A stretch of 64,000 nt of DNA from assembly GCF_037975245.1 (NCBI RefSeq), contig NC_092572.1, forward strand, positions 33,639,989 through 33,703,988, in the 5' to 3' direction. The notes below the pieces were generated by a model. The model saw only the letters and a program-made list of their open reading frames with translations, did not search any database and was not told where the DNA came from. Each line of letters starts with the position of its first letter. The stretch's first letter is position 1. Both the position numbers and the translations under genes were made by a program. This document shows, piece after piece, positions 24,515-37,343 of this stretch. The DNA comes from Apostichopus japonicus. Taxonomy: Eukaryota; Echinodermata; Holothuroidea; Aspidochirotida; Stichopodidae.

Positions 24515-25708
24515 GTAATAATATGACGTCAAACTGATACCATTGATAGCTATACAATCCTCTTCCACCAGCAGTCACGTACTCAACCCTATAGCGCTGC
24601 ACCTCATTTTAGTCTTAGTGATGAACTCGCAATTGCAGTCATTATATTGAGTAACGTAATAGAAATAGAACCGAAGGTACCAGCGAGAAGACTTCGAACG
24701 AACGCGTTGAAAATACGGCCGACATATCTTTGCACCACGAGCATAATTTTTAACAATAATAATGTCATGATTAAAAAGGAAAATTAAATAAATTAAACTT
24801 AACAGGAGTTAATCATCATAACTGCTCTCATCATCAAAATGGAAATAACGTTCGATAATTACCTCTGTCAACTAAATGCAGTGGTTACAAGCCTATGTAA
24901 GTCTATATTGGGATACGCTTAGAGATATGTATGTTCTGTTTTTATAGATAACGCTGATGGAACACTGTTGATATAGGATCTCTCTGATATTGATTTGCAA
25001 ATAAGTTTGATACTTCAACAACGTCATATTATCGATGGTTCGATCATATAACATCAATAATATATCAAATTCTTTAGTTCCAGTATATGAGCAAAGAAGG
25101 GGAAATGTCCTTAAATTCGCGCATGCGTTAATGGTTGCTGCTTAATCCCTGTAAAAGGATTAAAAATATCATCAATTATTTTATAACGGTACTATTAAAT
25201 ATAAACCTAGGGATTTATATTTTGACCATGACAGCAATTTATATTCAATAGTGGTATAATCAATTCTGATAATTAAAGGAATTATGAAAATTGGTCAAGA
25301 AATTTTGAAGAGAAAAAGGAAAAAATAAAGGTAGGTATAAACTACAGTGGTGCTTTAAACATATCAATGGAAATCAAATCTACAATAATTGTACTAGCCT
25401 GGACATTATATCTTCATGCAGAAAGTTTGCTAATACCATTAGTGAAGAGATTATTTAGATCAAACTATTGACGGTAGTTACTTAACACCCTTGAATTACG
25501 TAAAACAGTGAACGACGATTAATTTCATTAGCGTGACATAGTTCGTTTGAAACAAAGTTTAAATCGTTTGTAATATCAAGTTAGGTTTGGCTCTGATTTA
25601 GAAAACAAGAAACGATTTTTTTTATCGGAAATAATGACTAATTTACTTTAATTACGCACAGGTGAGGATGTATTTGGTCTGGTTCTGGGTATTCAAAGCA
25701 AATGATAG
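24515..25708. other. Intergenic; no gene seen
   Basis: AT-rich, without frames or repeats that I recognise. Confidence 0.45.
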
Positions 25709-27377
25709 ACTATGACCATGGACGTCGCTAGAGGGGGGGGGGGGGGGGATGGGGGTGTCTCAGACCCTAATCTTGGTAAAACTGACGATAGTTGGAAAAT
25801 TTGAGTGCCACAATCGGAAATTCCGACTGTCACACTCTAATTTTCATGTATTCTTGCAATTTGTGAGTGACCTAAAACTTTCGGTCAAAATTGACCTTTA
25901 ATCAGTCATATTTACCACGTTTCCTTGTCAAATTGAGAAATTGTATCTCGCGATTCTTATACTCCACCATACAAAACTTCGTATGATTTTGAAATACTCT
26001 AAAAACAAATGCCTAATAGGTCTACTGTACAACATTTGCCAGCTTCAATTCGGATAATTTATGTATTTATTTTGCTATTTGGTGGGTTGACCCTGTTCGC
26101 TAGCTTCAAGTAAGTTCAGGATACACATTGTCTCTATGGTATACAATTAAAACCATCAGGAAGATATGAATATTTAGTGCGCTGAGGATGGAGCTAGCGC
26201 TTTAACCCCTGATCATTAAAACACCCAATGCTAATCTACGGATATATATGAAAACCTTTTCCCCATAAGGTGACATTTTTCAATAAATTGTGTAGATAAC
26301 AAGATAAAATCTTATCAAAAATCAGAAAAATATTGGATTGCTTAGTTGCTAAAACTGAGCAATTAAAAAATTTTCTACAAAATGTTTAATTGACAACTTA
26401 TCTTATCTCGTCCATTGGACAGTTTTTGGCAAAATGTTCAATTGTTCACTTCACTCCAACTGAGCATTTGAAATATTTCTGCACAATGTTTAATTGACAA
26501 CTTATCGTATCTCGCCAACTCAAAATTTTTCTGCAAAATGTTTAATTATTCACTTCATTCCAAATGCTCAGTTGGAATGAAGTGAACAATTTAATTTTTT
26601 TTCATGATGAGTGATAAATAGCCCCACAAGCCCAAAGAAAATAATATTAAGCGCGCCGGGAAAAAGCACTGTATATTTTGGTATTTCACTATGTCGTCGA
26701 ATATAGTTTGTTGAGAAAAAGTTTCCCCTTTGTTACATTAACATAGCTTTTGTAGTCAGTAGTCTATGTAGCCTTCAAGCAGATAACTATACTCAAAGGC
26801 GTAGGAGCCCAATTGATCTGGGAGGGCTGTAACGAGTTGCCCGAAAATACAACCAAAATTTTTCGCGCGCTCCGTGAGCGCTCAACATGTTAATGTTTTT
26901 TACATCGGTCTTTACATCGCATGCCAATAACATACAATCATTTGCCGTGTTATTACCCTTCCATATTGGTTACAATTATTGGGGAAGTCGTTACAATAAT
27001 AATGGTAATAATAATATCAGTTTAACCATTGAAAAACACATTACAAATTATTTTTCTTTCAGTAGGTGCCCGAAAAATTCTCATCATATTGCCCGAATTT
27101 TAACAACAAAATTTGGTCGGGGGGGGGGGGGGGTGATTAATCAGTTTGTGAAGTGAGAAACAGGGGTACAAATATCCGAAAAAAGTTCGGAACAAAAGTG
27201 CAGTCACGAAAGATGGGGTGTCTGACTGACACTGACCGTATCGTTGACGAGTTGTGCAAGGGGGGGGGGGGGTACAAGGCAGCAGTCGGCATTTTCTGGC
27301 TCCAAAACCCATCCAGTTGGAATTTCAGCCACTACACCCCCCAATCATCAGCCCTTAGCTACGTCCCTGACAATGAC
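25709..27377. mobile_element. hAT-type element A, mosaic, with 8-bp target duplication
   Basis: The element spans 25717-27369 (1653 bp). The left end CATGGACGTCGCTAG and the reverse complement of the right end CAGGGACGTAGCTAA match at 12 of 15 bases. The flanks are ACTATGAC (25709-25716) and ACAATGAC (27370-27377), 7 of 8 matching. It shares its left ~320 bp with 31036-31340 and 37344-37505. The part from 26795 carries a second kind of terminus (GGCGTAGGAGCC) shared with the element at 40061-41028. A perfect 15-bp hairpin lies at 26549-26586. G-runs occur at 25733, 27119 and 27261. No transposase. Confidence 0.82.
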
Positions 27378-30300
27378 TGCGCTAAATAATTCCGCCTCTA
27401 TCAAAAAAGTGAAGGAATATTGTCTAACAATGCACCTTCTTTTCGGGCGGGGTAGACTGGGGGTGGTGATTGACCATCGGATGATGTTCAAAGCGTTATT
27501 TTAACCACAGAACAATTTAGGCTGTTAATTGTTAAGCCGCTTTTTTAAATTTTTGACCGGTATCAGCGGTGTGTTTGTTTCCTCTCCGATAGATATAACA
27601 GGAAAGGCGATTAAAATGAAATTAACAGCTACTGTCATGTTATTGTTTACATCCGGGGATACGTTTTCTGGTATTTGATTTATTATACTTACTTATAACA
27701 AATGTCATTATAAGTTGCTTCTTTTTAAAAAAAAATTCAAGCTGGCCTAGTTCAAGTTTTTTTTAATTCTGGGTCTTGTGTTTCTGGTTGTTGATGTGAC
27801 AAATAACCTAGGTCTTTGACTTTGAGAAGTAAATTGTTGTACGTGTTTAACCTAGTACCGTTTATTCCAGTTTATTAATATTAACAAATATTTTCAATTG
27901 GAATGTGTACTCACGTGAGTTGACGAGGGGTCAACGGGACAATACTTTATCTTTCAATATCTGTTATCTCCAAAGCTTTCGGGAAGTCAGTTAGGTAAAA
28001 TTACCTACAAACTTAACCACCTGATTAGAACTATCGTTATGCTATAGTTTAAAGTACATCCCGGTATACAACCTAAGTGATCCTCTCGAAAAATTAAATA
28101 ATCCTTCACAAGGAATCATTTTCTCAGCTCACGAAAAGATGAAGGTCTCTGAAAACTATTGATCCTGAATTCATGGTACATCACTTTGGATTACGAAATC
28201 ATTGCAAAATATTCACAAACATGTCCATGGATGTAGAGCACGACGAGAATGTTGCAGTGTCTTATTGATGCCTTTGAAGTAAATATTATTTAACTGAATA
28301 GTTACACTATCACCAGCAGTCTCCGTACGTCCAATTGCTAGTGTTGGATTTTATGCACGCACGAGCAAAACGAGCCTATTCAAGCTATCTTAATACAATA
28401 CTGTATGACTAACAGAGCATCTCTCCCTGGATTGTTCACAGAGCTAAGGCCACGTGCGGTTCCTTCTCATTCAGAATGGGATTTACTCGTATTGTTATGC
28501 TAATCTTACCGGATGTTTACTCGCATGTCGAAATTATTCCTGAATCACGTGTATGACAAAGCAAAATACCCACTAATGATATATTCCAGTTTGATTCTGC
28601 CGAAAAAATTGGATCAATGCTCAATGCCTGTCTTGTTTTGAACCGGTACTCCAGGTTTTACAACTGAAAATGAAAGCTTATAGTCAATAAAATTGGATTA
28701 TCGGTTAAAATTTGACCGATTGTCTGGTTAATAATCGGAGTTTTTTCATTGTTAATCAAGGTTTTTGTTTGCCGACTTGTATCCATACATGCCAAATGTC
28801 CACAACGAGCAATATTTCGAAAGTCATCATGTTTAAATTATGTACATAAAAACAAGTTTGGCCTCTAACTCCCATCATAAACATATCGTTCAAACGAATG
28901 GTTGAGCTATAACTAAATTCAGCCTGTAAATGTTTAGTTATATTCACAACGTTAACGAAATGAAATCAGTTATAATCTCTCAAAATTTCCACGCCCCCAA
29001 CCTCCAAGGAGTGGAAATAGCTTTTACGGTAGTAAGCTGTATATTACTCTGATTCCACCTTTGTTTCTCTTGATGTTTATATCTATGTCATTATGTTCTT
29101 TGAATATTTATTATTCTGAACATCAACAACTAATGAACGTCTGGGTGGCCCTTCTAATCTCAGATAAACATGGATGATCTAAATAATCCTACAACATCAC
29201 CCTGACTATCCTGACCGTAATCCACAATCTTCATCTTACGAAACCTTTGTTATAAGCAGAAGATAGTTGTGTCCTTCTCCTGGGTGATGCAAACTTTATT
29301 GTCTTTAGAGGGCGCTCGAACGCTTTATTCACAGAGAAATGAGAACTGTGCGGCGATAACTGCTGGTATTGTTAAGACCAGTGCAGAGAAATGATTAACT
29401 TTGAATGCAACATGTTTTTAAGTGTATTGTTAGATTGATTGCTAGTCTGTAACGTTGGACTTCTTCGTTTTAGGCAAAGTAGACTATTATTTGTGTATTT
29501 AAAACAAATATTTCGGTTGATTTTGATAAATCTGTTATTCGCTTCAGGACTACTGTAGCAAAGTTGTTCATTAAAATTGTTAAGCTTAATTCAAATTCAA
29601 ACAGACAGTAAATTAAAGTTTCGAGGTTTCCAGTTCATCTTACTTCTTCAAAGGATTTAATCTAGAAAAAAAAAACAGCTGGGTGAGGACAGGTTACAAG
29701 CTTTGTGTACTTTATTAATTACTCTCATTAACCGACTTCAATCAGGATACCTTAATTTGATTAATTGCAATCTAATTTTGAAATTCTCTGAAGATTTTGG
29801 TTAACAATGTTTCCAGCCAACCCCCAAAAGAGGGGTAAAATATACTTTACATATACTCCAACAATGTTTTATTTTTGTTTATAGTAAGATATTGAACCGA
29901 ACGTAGCCCAGCACTACAGGTAAATAATGGAACTTAACCACACCAATACATCCATCCCTCCCCCTTCCATTCCCCCTTCTCTCCATTTTAATCTCCCCTT
30001 GAAATATATATGGTGATGCATATCTTACACACTAACAGTTGATCATGACGTCATATATGCTAATGATTCAAAATTCCCAACACCAATTCACTTCTCAGCA
30101 AAGCAACTAAATTTCACTTGTGCTAACTTGAGCTTAAGTTCGTCTTATTCATTATCGTGTTTATTATCAGTGGGTGGTCTTATTAAACACTGACATAAAA
30201 TAAGATCAGCCAGTTTTTCCAGTCATATGTTCTCGTTATACAACCAAATACTCCTTATCGTCGTGCAAATAGAGAGAGCCTTTCGTTTTGTCAATCTTGA

Positions 30301-30530
30301 ACTTTGATGTGCGTTCGATTGTATTTGTTTATTAATTTAATGATTATTATCAGTACTTTGACTAATTAAACAAATACAAACTAAACTAGGAACAATCATT
30401 ACCCTGTATCACTGAACTTTCTATCAATCTGATACTATTGCGTGTTTAGGATGAATTCCCACAATATGTCAGCTTGCGGTATATCATAACCGCGGTGTTA
30501 ACGAGACGATACATCTCTTTAACTGCGACA
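27378..30530. other. Long non-coding stretch; no gene seen
   Basis: AT-rich, with only short chance frames (for example 28756-28947, minus). A pyrimidine-rich block lies at 29955-30000. No repeat pairs were recognised. Confidence 0.45.
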
Positions 30531-30532
30531 GC

Positions 30533-31035
30533 CATGGGCGTCAATCCGGGGGGGGGGGGAGGGAGGACACGTCCCCCCCACATTTCGATGGATGGGGGAA
30601 TCGATATCAAATGTCCCCCACACATTAGGAAAAAGAGTAGTGTCGTGGCTCTATTTGGTTACGGCTTACACAGCTTAGGATTCATATCCTCGAATATATA
30701 TCACTCAATGTTGCTGAATGGAGAATTCCACCCAGATCTCGTGAGTTGGTACCCTGAGCTCTCCAACAATCTTAAGCTTAGTCTGCCTTTCTTTCGAGGC
30801 CAGTTCCATTCGTCATCGGTTGAAGGGTATAGACAAATATTCAAGTCGATGAATCCAGTGGTACGGACTATGTTTGGTGAAGTCGAAGCTCTCTTGCGGT
30901 TGCTCCTCGTCTCCTTCGCCAGTTCGACGGAAGCCGAGAGATCTTTTAGTGCTCTGAGGCGTTTGAAGACAAGGCTACGGAGCACCATGACTCTACAGAG
31001 GCTGAACCATGTGATCGTGTTCCATATTCACCGCG
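30533..31035 (+). pseudogene. hAT transposase C-terminal remnant
   Basis: An open frame holds the hAT C-terminal dimerisation region: LLVSFASSTEAERSFSALRR then LKTRLRSTMTLQRLNHV and a terminal FHIHR (about 30879-31034). This A-E-R-S-F-S-LRRLK-T-RST pattern is characteristic of hAT transposases of the ZMYM1/52-kDa-repressor-like type. Upstream residues from about 30711 (FHPDLVSWYPEL) also fit the family. The N-terminal BED finger and most of the catalytic RNase-H fold are missing. A terminus-like CATGGGCGTCAATCCGG at 30533 and a G-run stand directly before it, so this is an internally deleted copy. The match stops one base before element B at 31036, which interrupts the last codons. Confidence 0.8.
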
Positions 31036-31920
31036 CAGGGACGTCGTTAGAGGGGTGTGGGGGTGTCTCACCCCCAAACTTGGTAAAACTGACGCTAGTT
31101 GGAAAATTGGAGTGCGACAGTCGGAATTTCCGACTGTCGCACTCTAGTTGATCTAGGCCTATTCATTTATCCCTGTGATTGTGCATGACCTAAAAATTTT
31201 TAAAAATTTCGGTCAAAATTGACCTTTAACCTGTCATATTTACCACGTTTTCCTTGCATCTTTGGGAAATTGTATCTCGCGATTCTTATACTCCACCGTA
31301 CAAAACTTCGTATGATTTTGAATACTACAAAAAATGCCTAATAGAACTACCGTCATAGGCCAATTTGATTTGTGGGGGGGGGGGGGGGGGTGTAACGACT
31401 TGCCCGAAAAATATAACCAAAATTTTTCGCGCAAGTCGCGCGCATTCCACAGGATAACGTGCATATCATACAGGCATGCATCGGTCTTTACATCGCATGC
31501 AAATAGCATACAATCATTTTCCGTCTTATTACCCTTCAGTATTGGTGAGAATTGTTGGGTAATAATAATATCAGTTTAACCACTGTAGAACACATTGCAA
31601 ATTATCTTTCTTTCAGTAGGTGCCCAAAAGCTATCAGCATAATGCCCGAATTTCACAAAAAAATATTTGGTTGGGGTGGGGTAGGGACCAATAAGTTTGT
31701 GAAATGAGTGCCAGTGGGAACAAATGTATCGCAACAAGTTCGTAACAGAAGTGCAGTCGCGAAAGATTGGCTTTTCTGACTGACACTGACCGTATCGTTG
31801 ACGAGTAGCGCGAGGGTGGGGGGTACAAAGCAGCAGTCGCAATTTTCTGGCTTCAAAACCGATTTTCAGCCACTACACACCCCCCCCCCCCCCAATCATC
31901 AGGCCTTAGCTACGTCCCTG
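31036..31920. mobile_element. hAT-type element B, related to element A
   Basis: The left end CAGGGACGTCGTTAG (31036) and the right end, reverse complement CAGGGACGTAGCTAA (to 31920), are inverted copies. The order of shared blocks matches element A: G-rich left end, 35-nt palindrome (31110-31144), a TTCGGTCAAAATTGACC block, then the TAACGACTTGCCCGAAAA block and the right end. About 750 bp present in A around 26040-26800 is absent. No target duplication is visible (TCACCGCG against GGTACATG), so one flank may have been rearranged. Non-autonomous. Confidence 0.75.
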
Positions 31921-32376
31921 GGTACATGGTGGTTACATAGTACGCTCCGACCAGAATTCACCCGATAACCAGATGCAGATCCACCTAGTAACCGAGGTAA
32001 CTTGCTTGAGGACTCCAACGAATAACCACTGATTTATTTTCATGCCTTCATCACTTTAGCCACCACTCACATTGGCGTTTGTCTTGCTATCCTTGTTTTC
32101 AAATTTCATAGAAATGTATTCTCGTAGACCTAGCAACCTGGTTTAACATGCTGGCGTTTGACGACTTTTGGCCAAATTTGAGCTAAGCTCGCTATACGAA
32201 CTCGGATCTGGACTGTGCCTAATTAGTTAGTTATTTAAGTTATTAATAATGGCGTATGAGGAAATGCACCATTTTGTGGTATGACCTCCCAGGACGGAAA
32301 GTCGAGAAACTCACATGCAGTCGCGGCGGATAGCTTCCTTCGCCTATATGTCCGGGGAAATTTTGGGACATCGTTC
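31921..32376. other. Non-coding spacer
   Basis: No gene recognised; possibly the far side of the disrupted hAT copy. Confidence 0.4.
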
Positions 32377-32753
32377 CTATAGACCAGGGGTGGGCAACCT
32401 GCGGGCCACATGCGGCCCGCCAGTGATTTTTTTGCGGCCCGTGAGTTGTCTCAAGAAAAAGAAAAAAATCAATCTAGTTTGCATCATCACCAAAAACGAG
32501 CTAGCTGCTTAGAATTTATCTGCACTAATGATGCTGTCAGGTTGGTATATTATCACCATTAATTATCAACTGGACTGTATTGACATTATGGTTTTGTGAA
32601 TACAGATTAAGTACACACACCTATTGCTTGAACGCCCCTCGGAATCAAAGGTTTGAAATCAACAGCAGGTCGTTGGTTAGGTGCGGCCCTGTCAATCTTT
32701 CACTCCTAAAATCTGGCCCATTCATTCAAAGGTTGCCCACCCCTGCAATAGGC
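32377..32753. mobile_element. Small hAT MITE F (CAGGGGTGGGCAA ends)
   Basis: The 361-bp element (32385-32745) has perfect 16-bp inverted ends CAGGGGTGGGCAACCT. CAGGGGTGGGCAA is a very common terminus of animal hAT elements. The flanks CTATAGAC and CAATAGGC agree at 6 of 8 positions, as expected for an aged 8-bp duplication. No coding sequence. Confidence 0.88.
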
Positions 32754-32774
32754 CTATATCTGAGGCCCTGGGGT

Positions 32775-33515
32775 CAGTGGCGTCGTGCCCATTGGAGCCC
32801 GGGGGCACAGGCCCCCCCCCCCCCAAAAAAAAATTGTCAAAGGTGTCATAAAATTTTGTCATAATTTAAAAAGAAAGTGTTTTCGAAATGGAAAAGTAGA
32901 CTAAATATTCAATTGCTCTTTGATGGTCGTTGCGGATTTTCCACCACACCTCAAAGACAACATATCGGGATTAGTAATGCGATTACCTTCGAATATGTTT
33001 GTCCTAAGCTCGCGTTTGATACAGTCTCAATTAACCTGGAAAATAATCACTTCGTTATCGCGCGTTTTACCTTTGGTTTCGCTACTTTCGCTTTTTCTGC
33101 CCATGTTTTCAAACGCATAGCTTTTTATTCACCCAGTCACCACTTCTCACGGGCATGGGCGGTGATCAGGGATCAGCTAAAACAAAAATGTTTCGATTTC
33201 TTTAATTTTGGGCGCTTCTGGGAGACGAGGAATTGGTAAACTGAGGAATAAATGGCGATAACTTCCTTCGAGAATATTTCCCAAAATAAAAAATTACAGG
33301 AAATTTTCATCAATTTTAGGGGTGTTGCTTACTGCCATAATGCACGGGAAGTGCCGCTTCCTGCAATCTGAGGGGTCTGCCAGAAGAAAAATCTTCTTGT
33401 ACGCTGCGCGCCAACCGATGGTGGCGCTCCGCTTAGATAGTACTTATGGCCGGAATACTCGAATCGATCACGTCCCCCCCCCCCCCCCACGTTTCAAATC
33501 AGATTGACGCCACAG
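32775..33515. mobile_element. hAT-like element G with paired-hairpin module
   Basis: The left end is CAGTGGCGTCGTGCC and the reverse complement of the right end is CTGTGGCGTCAATC (9 of 10 at the tip). A C/A-run at 32812-32832 and a C-run at 33475-33489 lie near the ends. The paired-hairpin module is at 33343-33440, oriented opposite to that in element E. The flanking 8-mers do not match, so a target duplication is not demonstrated. A 120-codon frame at 32877-33239 has no recognisable homology and I do not call it a gene. Confidence 0.6.
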
Positions 33516-34452
33516 AAATCACACCATGAAGGATGAAATAAGCCATTACTATTACTGCCAGACATCAATATAGGTCAATGTTATGACCTTTAGAAACTGA
33601 GTCAAAGGGAGTGAAAACAAGAAAGGATTGAAATCTATTTTAAAAACAAGTCTATGAAGCAACCTTCAAATTCACGACATAAAATTATAAATAAAATAGA
33701 ATCGGATATCGTCATCGATGTATTAATAAACATTCTCAGCTAATTTACACTTCCGTTTGCGTTTTAGGTAACAGTTTAAGGATACCATGCAAACGGGCGT
33801 GACAAAGTGTTACCTAACAAAGGCCTCAAAGAAATGTTATCGCATATATATCAGCATAATGACGTTGTTAATACATAGAAACAGTCATACGCGGTATCCA
33901 GTGCAGTTGAGAACGAACGGAGAAGGGAAAGGACATTGTACGGGAGAAATGATTTCAGTAAGAATATATAGTGGCCAGGGGTATCGGTATCATTGATATA
34001 CCAGTTTATTAACTCATCTTTAATTCAACAAATGAATTCAATGAGGAAGTTAATCTCGAGTTAAGGTTAATATAATGATGGAATCCACAATGAACACCCC
34101 ACCCCCCACCCCACCCCCTCCCTCACGCGTGCAGAGACGTTAATGATTAACACAATGAACGTTGACTAGGAGAGATCCTCGAGGAGTAAGAAAAATACAG
34201 GAAAATTTAAAAAGTTTAAAATCCTGCCTGCATGGAGATGATTCAGATATAGCCCAAAAAAAAGCTATAAAATCAGATAATGGTCACCGTGTGCTACATT
34301 GCGCAATATATTTCACGATCATTTTATTATACGCTCTTGAATATTTGGTAAATAGGTTGAATCTTTCAAAAAGCATTTGTTTCTAGAAAATTGAGATGAA
34401 CTTGAAGAGAAAGTTTTAATTAAAGACTCACAGAGCGTTATCAACATTTTTA
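33516..34452. other. Non-coding; no gene seen
   Basis: AT-rich, with a short C/A-rich block at 34098-34125. No gene was recognised. Confidence 0.4.
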
Positions 34453-34541
34453 TTAGGACAAGATTGTTTTTATCCCAACCTCAACTATACCAGCCTCACC
34501 TGCTTTGAGAGTTACTGTATAGCCATAACCTTCTGTGCGAC
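34453..34541 (-). CDS. Possible 3'-terminal coding exon, unknown gene
   Basis: On the minus strand a pyrimidine-rich tract (about 34545-34580) ends in CATCAAG. An open stretch follows that reads GRTEGYGYTVTLKAG then EAGIVEVGIKTILS and a stop at 34453-34455. An AATAAA overlaps the stop codon. The alternation of hydrophobic residues looks like a beta-rich domain end. The entry would be phase 1. Against it: no upstream exon was found, the poly(A) signal would leave almost no 3' UTR, and the peptide is too short to assign. A GTGAGG directly after AAAGCAG could instead be a donor for a shorter exon. Confidence 0.22.
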
Positions 34542-34582
34542 CTTGATGCAGGACAGGAATAGAGTAAGAGGTTGAAATAACA

Positions 34583-36018
34583 AGTTAGTATATAGACTAT
34601 ATGTTACACAGAGATCACACTGTTGACAATACTTATCTGATTAGTTTTCTTTTATTGCTTCCATTGACATTACAACATCAATACATATCAATCATTTCAT
34701 TATAAGATTCTACGATATGAACTTATGATATAGGAACAGATAAATGGTATGAATATGTTGTAATTGTATCACAATGAGAGACCAGGATCGCCTCCAAGGG
34801 AACAAGTGTATTTGGTTGTAAACATTATATATTTGTACAAGCATAGAGAAACACGGAAGATACCAAGAACAATACAAAGGAAAGGAATAATTATTTCTTT
34901 GGGAATATATAATATCATAAACAGATATTGTAACGCAATGATTTCTTCCATATTCATCGTTAGTCGGTGTTGGTATAGTATAATGTACTTATATTCAGTT
35001 TTGCGGGACGGGGCTTGGGTTATATTGGTAAACTTTATGGCTTCATAAAATCATATTGCCTTAAAGCAAATACAACAAAAACTGAATAACAATGAAGAGA
35101 TAATGAATATTCATTAATCATCAACCAGCACCATTAATAAGAAGAAGCAAAATAACGAGAAGAATGAAAGATATGTATGGAGAGCCGATCATCGCATTTA
35201 AGGTTAATGTTAAATATACAGAACATTATCTTCGTTACTATCATGTTAAAAGCTTACTATAATACGTCGAAGTCACGTGTTCCTATTGTCTTCGGAGAAA
35301 CATCACTAGAGATCATCATATTGGAACAAAAAACTGGATTGAAAAACAATACATGTCATTGTTATAATTAATGTCTAAGACAATGTTTTAGTATGATTTT
35401 GAGTAACACAATCAATGGTATAACGGTAGACAGCCAGTCATTGTGATTATGATAACATTTAACAATATTCTTCTAATATTCACTGTATTACGCGTGAGTA
35501 GATTAATTCATAATATATAGGAGGAACGAATGAAAAGTAACTAAATCTTGAAAGAAAGTAAAATTAATGAATGGTTTAAGCAGAAAGCAGTTAAACAACT
35601 AATGACTATATAATTAGAGCAAGTTTTAGTTAGAGTCTTATAATTGTTCTAAATCGAAAAAAAATATCGGAATATAAAGAAATAAAAAAGATCTGAAATA
35701 AAATGAAACCAGTAGAATCATTTATAAAGTGCATTAAAATAACAATGAAAGAATAAAATGAAAAGTAGAGCCGATCTTTGTATTTAAGCTTTACTACGCC
35801 AAAATTATGAAATGCTAAAAGAATTTACTTTTAACGTTCTGCGTACATACCTTATTAAAGAAGATTGTTAATGAAGCAATTAATAAAGTCAAATGTAAAA
35901 TGTCAAAACTTCTTCAAATCTACAATTCTTGTATCTAAACAAATATTCAAGAATCGATATCTCCAAAATCAAATTAATATTTGGCTAAAATGGGTAACTG
36001 ACCTAAAGTGACTTGCTC
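34583..36018. other. AT-rich non-coding; no gene seen
   Basis: Only chance-length frames, for example 34764-35048, without homology. Possibly intronic. Confidence 0.4.
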
Positions 36019-36297
36019 ATCGATTGCTTACCTATTACATAATATTTAAATGATCGATAGCTTACCTATCACATAATATTGAAATGATCAATAGCTTACC
36101 TATCACGTAATATTATAATGATCGATAGCTTACCTTTCACATAATATTAAAACGATCGATAGCTTACCTATCACATACTATTAAATATGATCGATAGCTT
36201 ACCTATCACATCATATTAAATATGACCGATAGCTAACCTATCACATTATATTAAAATGATCGATAGTTTAGCTTTCACATCATATTAAAATACTCGT
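36019..36297. repeat. Minisatellite, ~35-bp unit, eight copies
   Basis: The unit reads ATCGATAGCTTACCTATC followed by ACATAATATTAAAATG. Eight copies lie head to tail, with CGATAGCTTACC recurring in nearly all. The last copy is the most diverged. Confidence 0.9.
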
Positions 36298-37343
36298 TGG
36301 TTTGATTCTCCTTTAGTCTCACAAACAAATTGAAACTTTAACGTGTACATGATATTACTATATCCGACTGACTATAGACGTGCATGCCAAATATGAAATA
36401 TTGTTGACACTTGCCGTAACTATGGCGGGGTTTGGGTAAATGCAGACTTTGCGATTGGAGAGGGCCGTGCGTGTCCCTCGTAATTACGCCACTGACATTA
36501 ATTCCAATTAGACAAGTCCACTAATTCAATTAATAGTAGTTAGTAGTGTATTAATAAAACAGAGAAATACATCAAAATTACAAAAGTTTACATTTTTTAC
36601 AAACAATCAAATTTACAAATTCGTTTTTTTTTTTGTAATTCAAAATAAGGTGTTTGATGCACTTTAAAGATAACACTTCAAATTTATTGTAATGCAAAAG
36701 TACTATAGAATGTTAAACGGTTGCTAGAGTCAATAGTAAACCGATAGAATACTTGTTTTAAAATATTACCCACGGTTAAAATATATATATATGTCATTAT
36801 AACACTAGTTTGAGATATTTGGCAAAATTAACCCTGGAATGTCTTTATTTTCTTTGTTTTTTTTTTGTAACAATACTAACCGGACTATAGCCCAAACTAA
36901 CTAGAGTTTCCTGGTAGCACATTTTTTTAAAGATATGGAATATATCATATCATAAAAATCTTATGTTAGACCAAAAGGCATTTTTCTTGACAACCCTTTC
37001 AAATTAATCTTAAATATACGTACACTCGATCTAGCGTGGGTGGCTTCATGTACTTAAAATGCTCACCTGATTTGTTTTAAGCCTTTCAAAGCCCGATATT
37101 GATTGAGCGAATTTCTTCTTAAATGCTGTTATGGCAAACATTATAATAATGGAGATTAATACATTTCATCTTAATTTATCCCCAAACACGAACAACGTAT
37201 CATATCTGGAGGGTATAATTAATCATAAATGCCTATATCGTAATTATGATTGTTATTTCGAGTTAATGAATACACGAGATGGAAAGTAGGTAAGGAAGAA
37301 ATGTCCCACATTTTAAATTTTTCATGCTAAAGTGCCCTTCTAA
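36298..37343. other. Non-coding, with a solo hAT-like end at 36494
   Basis: GTAATTACGCCACTG ends at 36494; its reverse complement begins CAGTGGCGTAATTAC, like the ends of elements D, E and G. No partner end was found upstream. The rest is AT-rich and featureless. Confidence 0.4.

Noticed and set aside
32877-33239. 120-codon frame inside element G
   Set aside because: No recognisable family, no conserved counterpart in related elements, and it lies inside a non-autonomous transposon.
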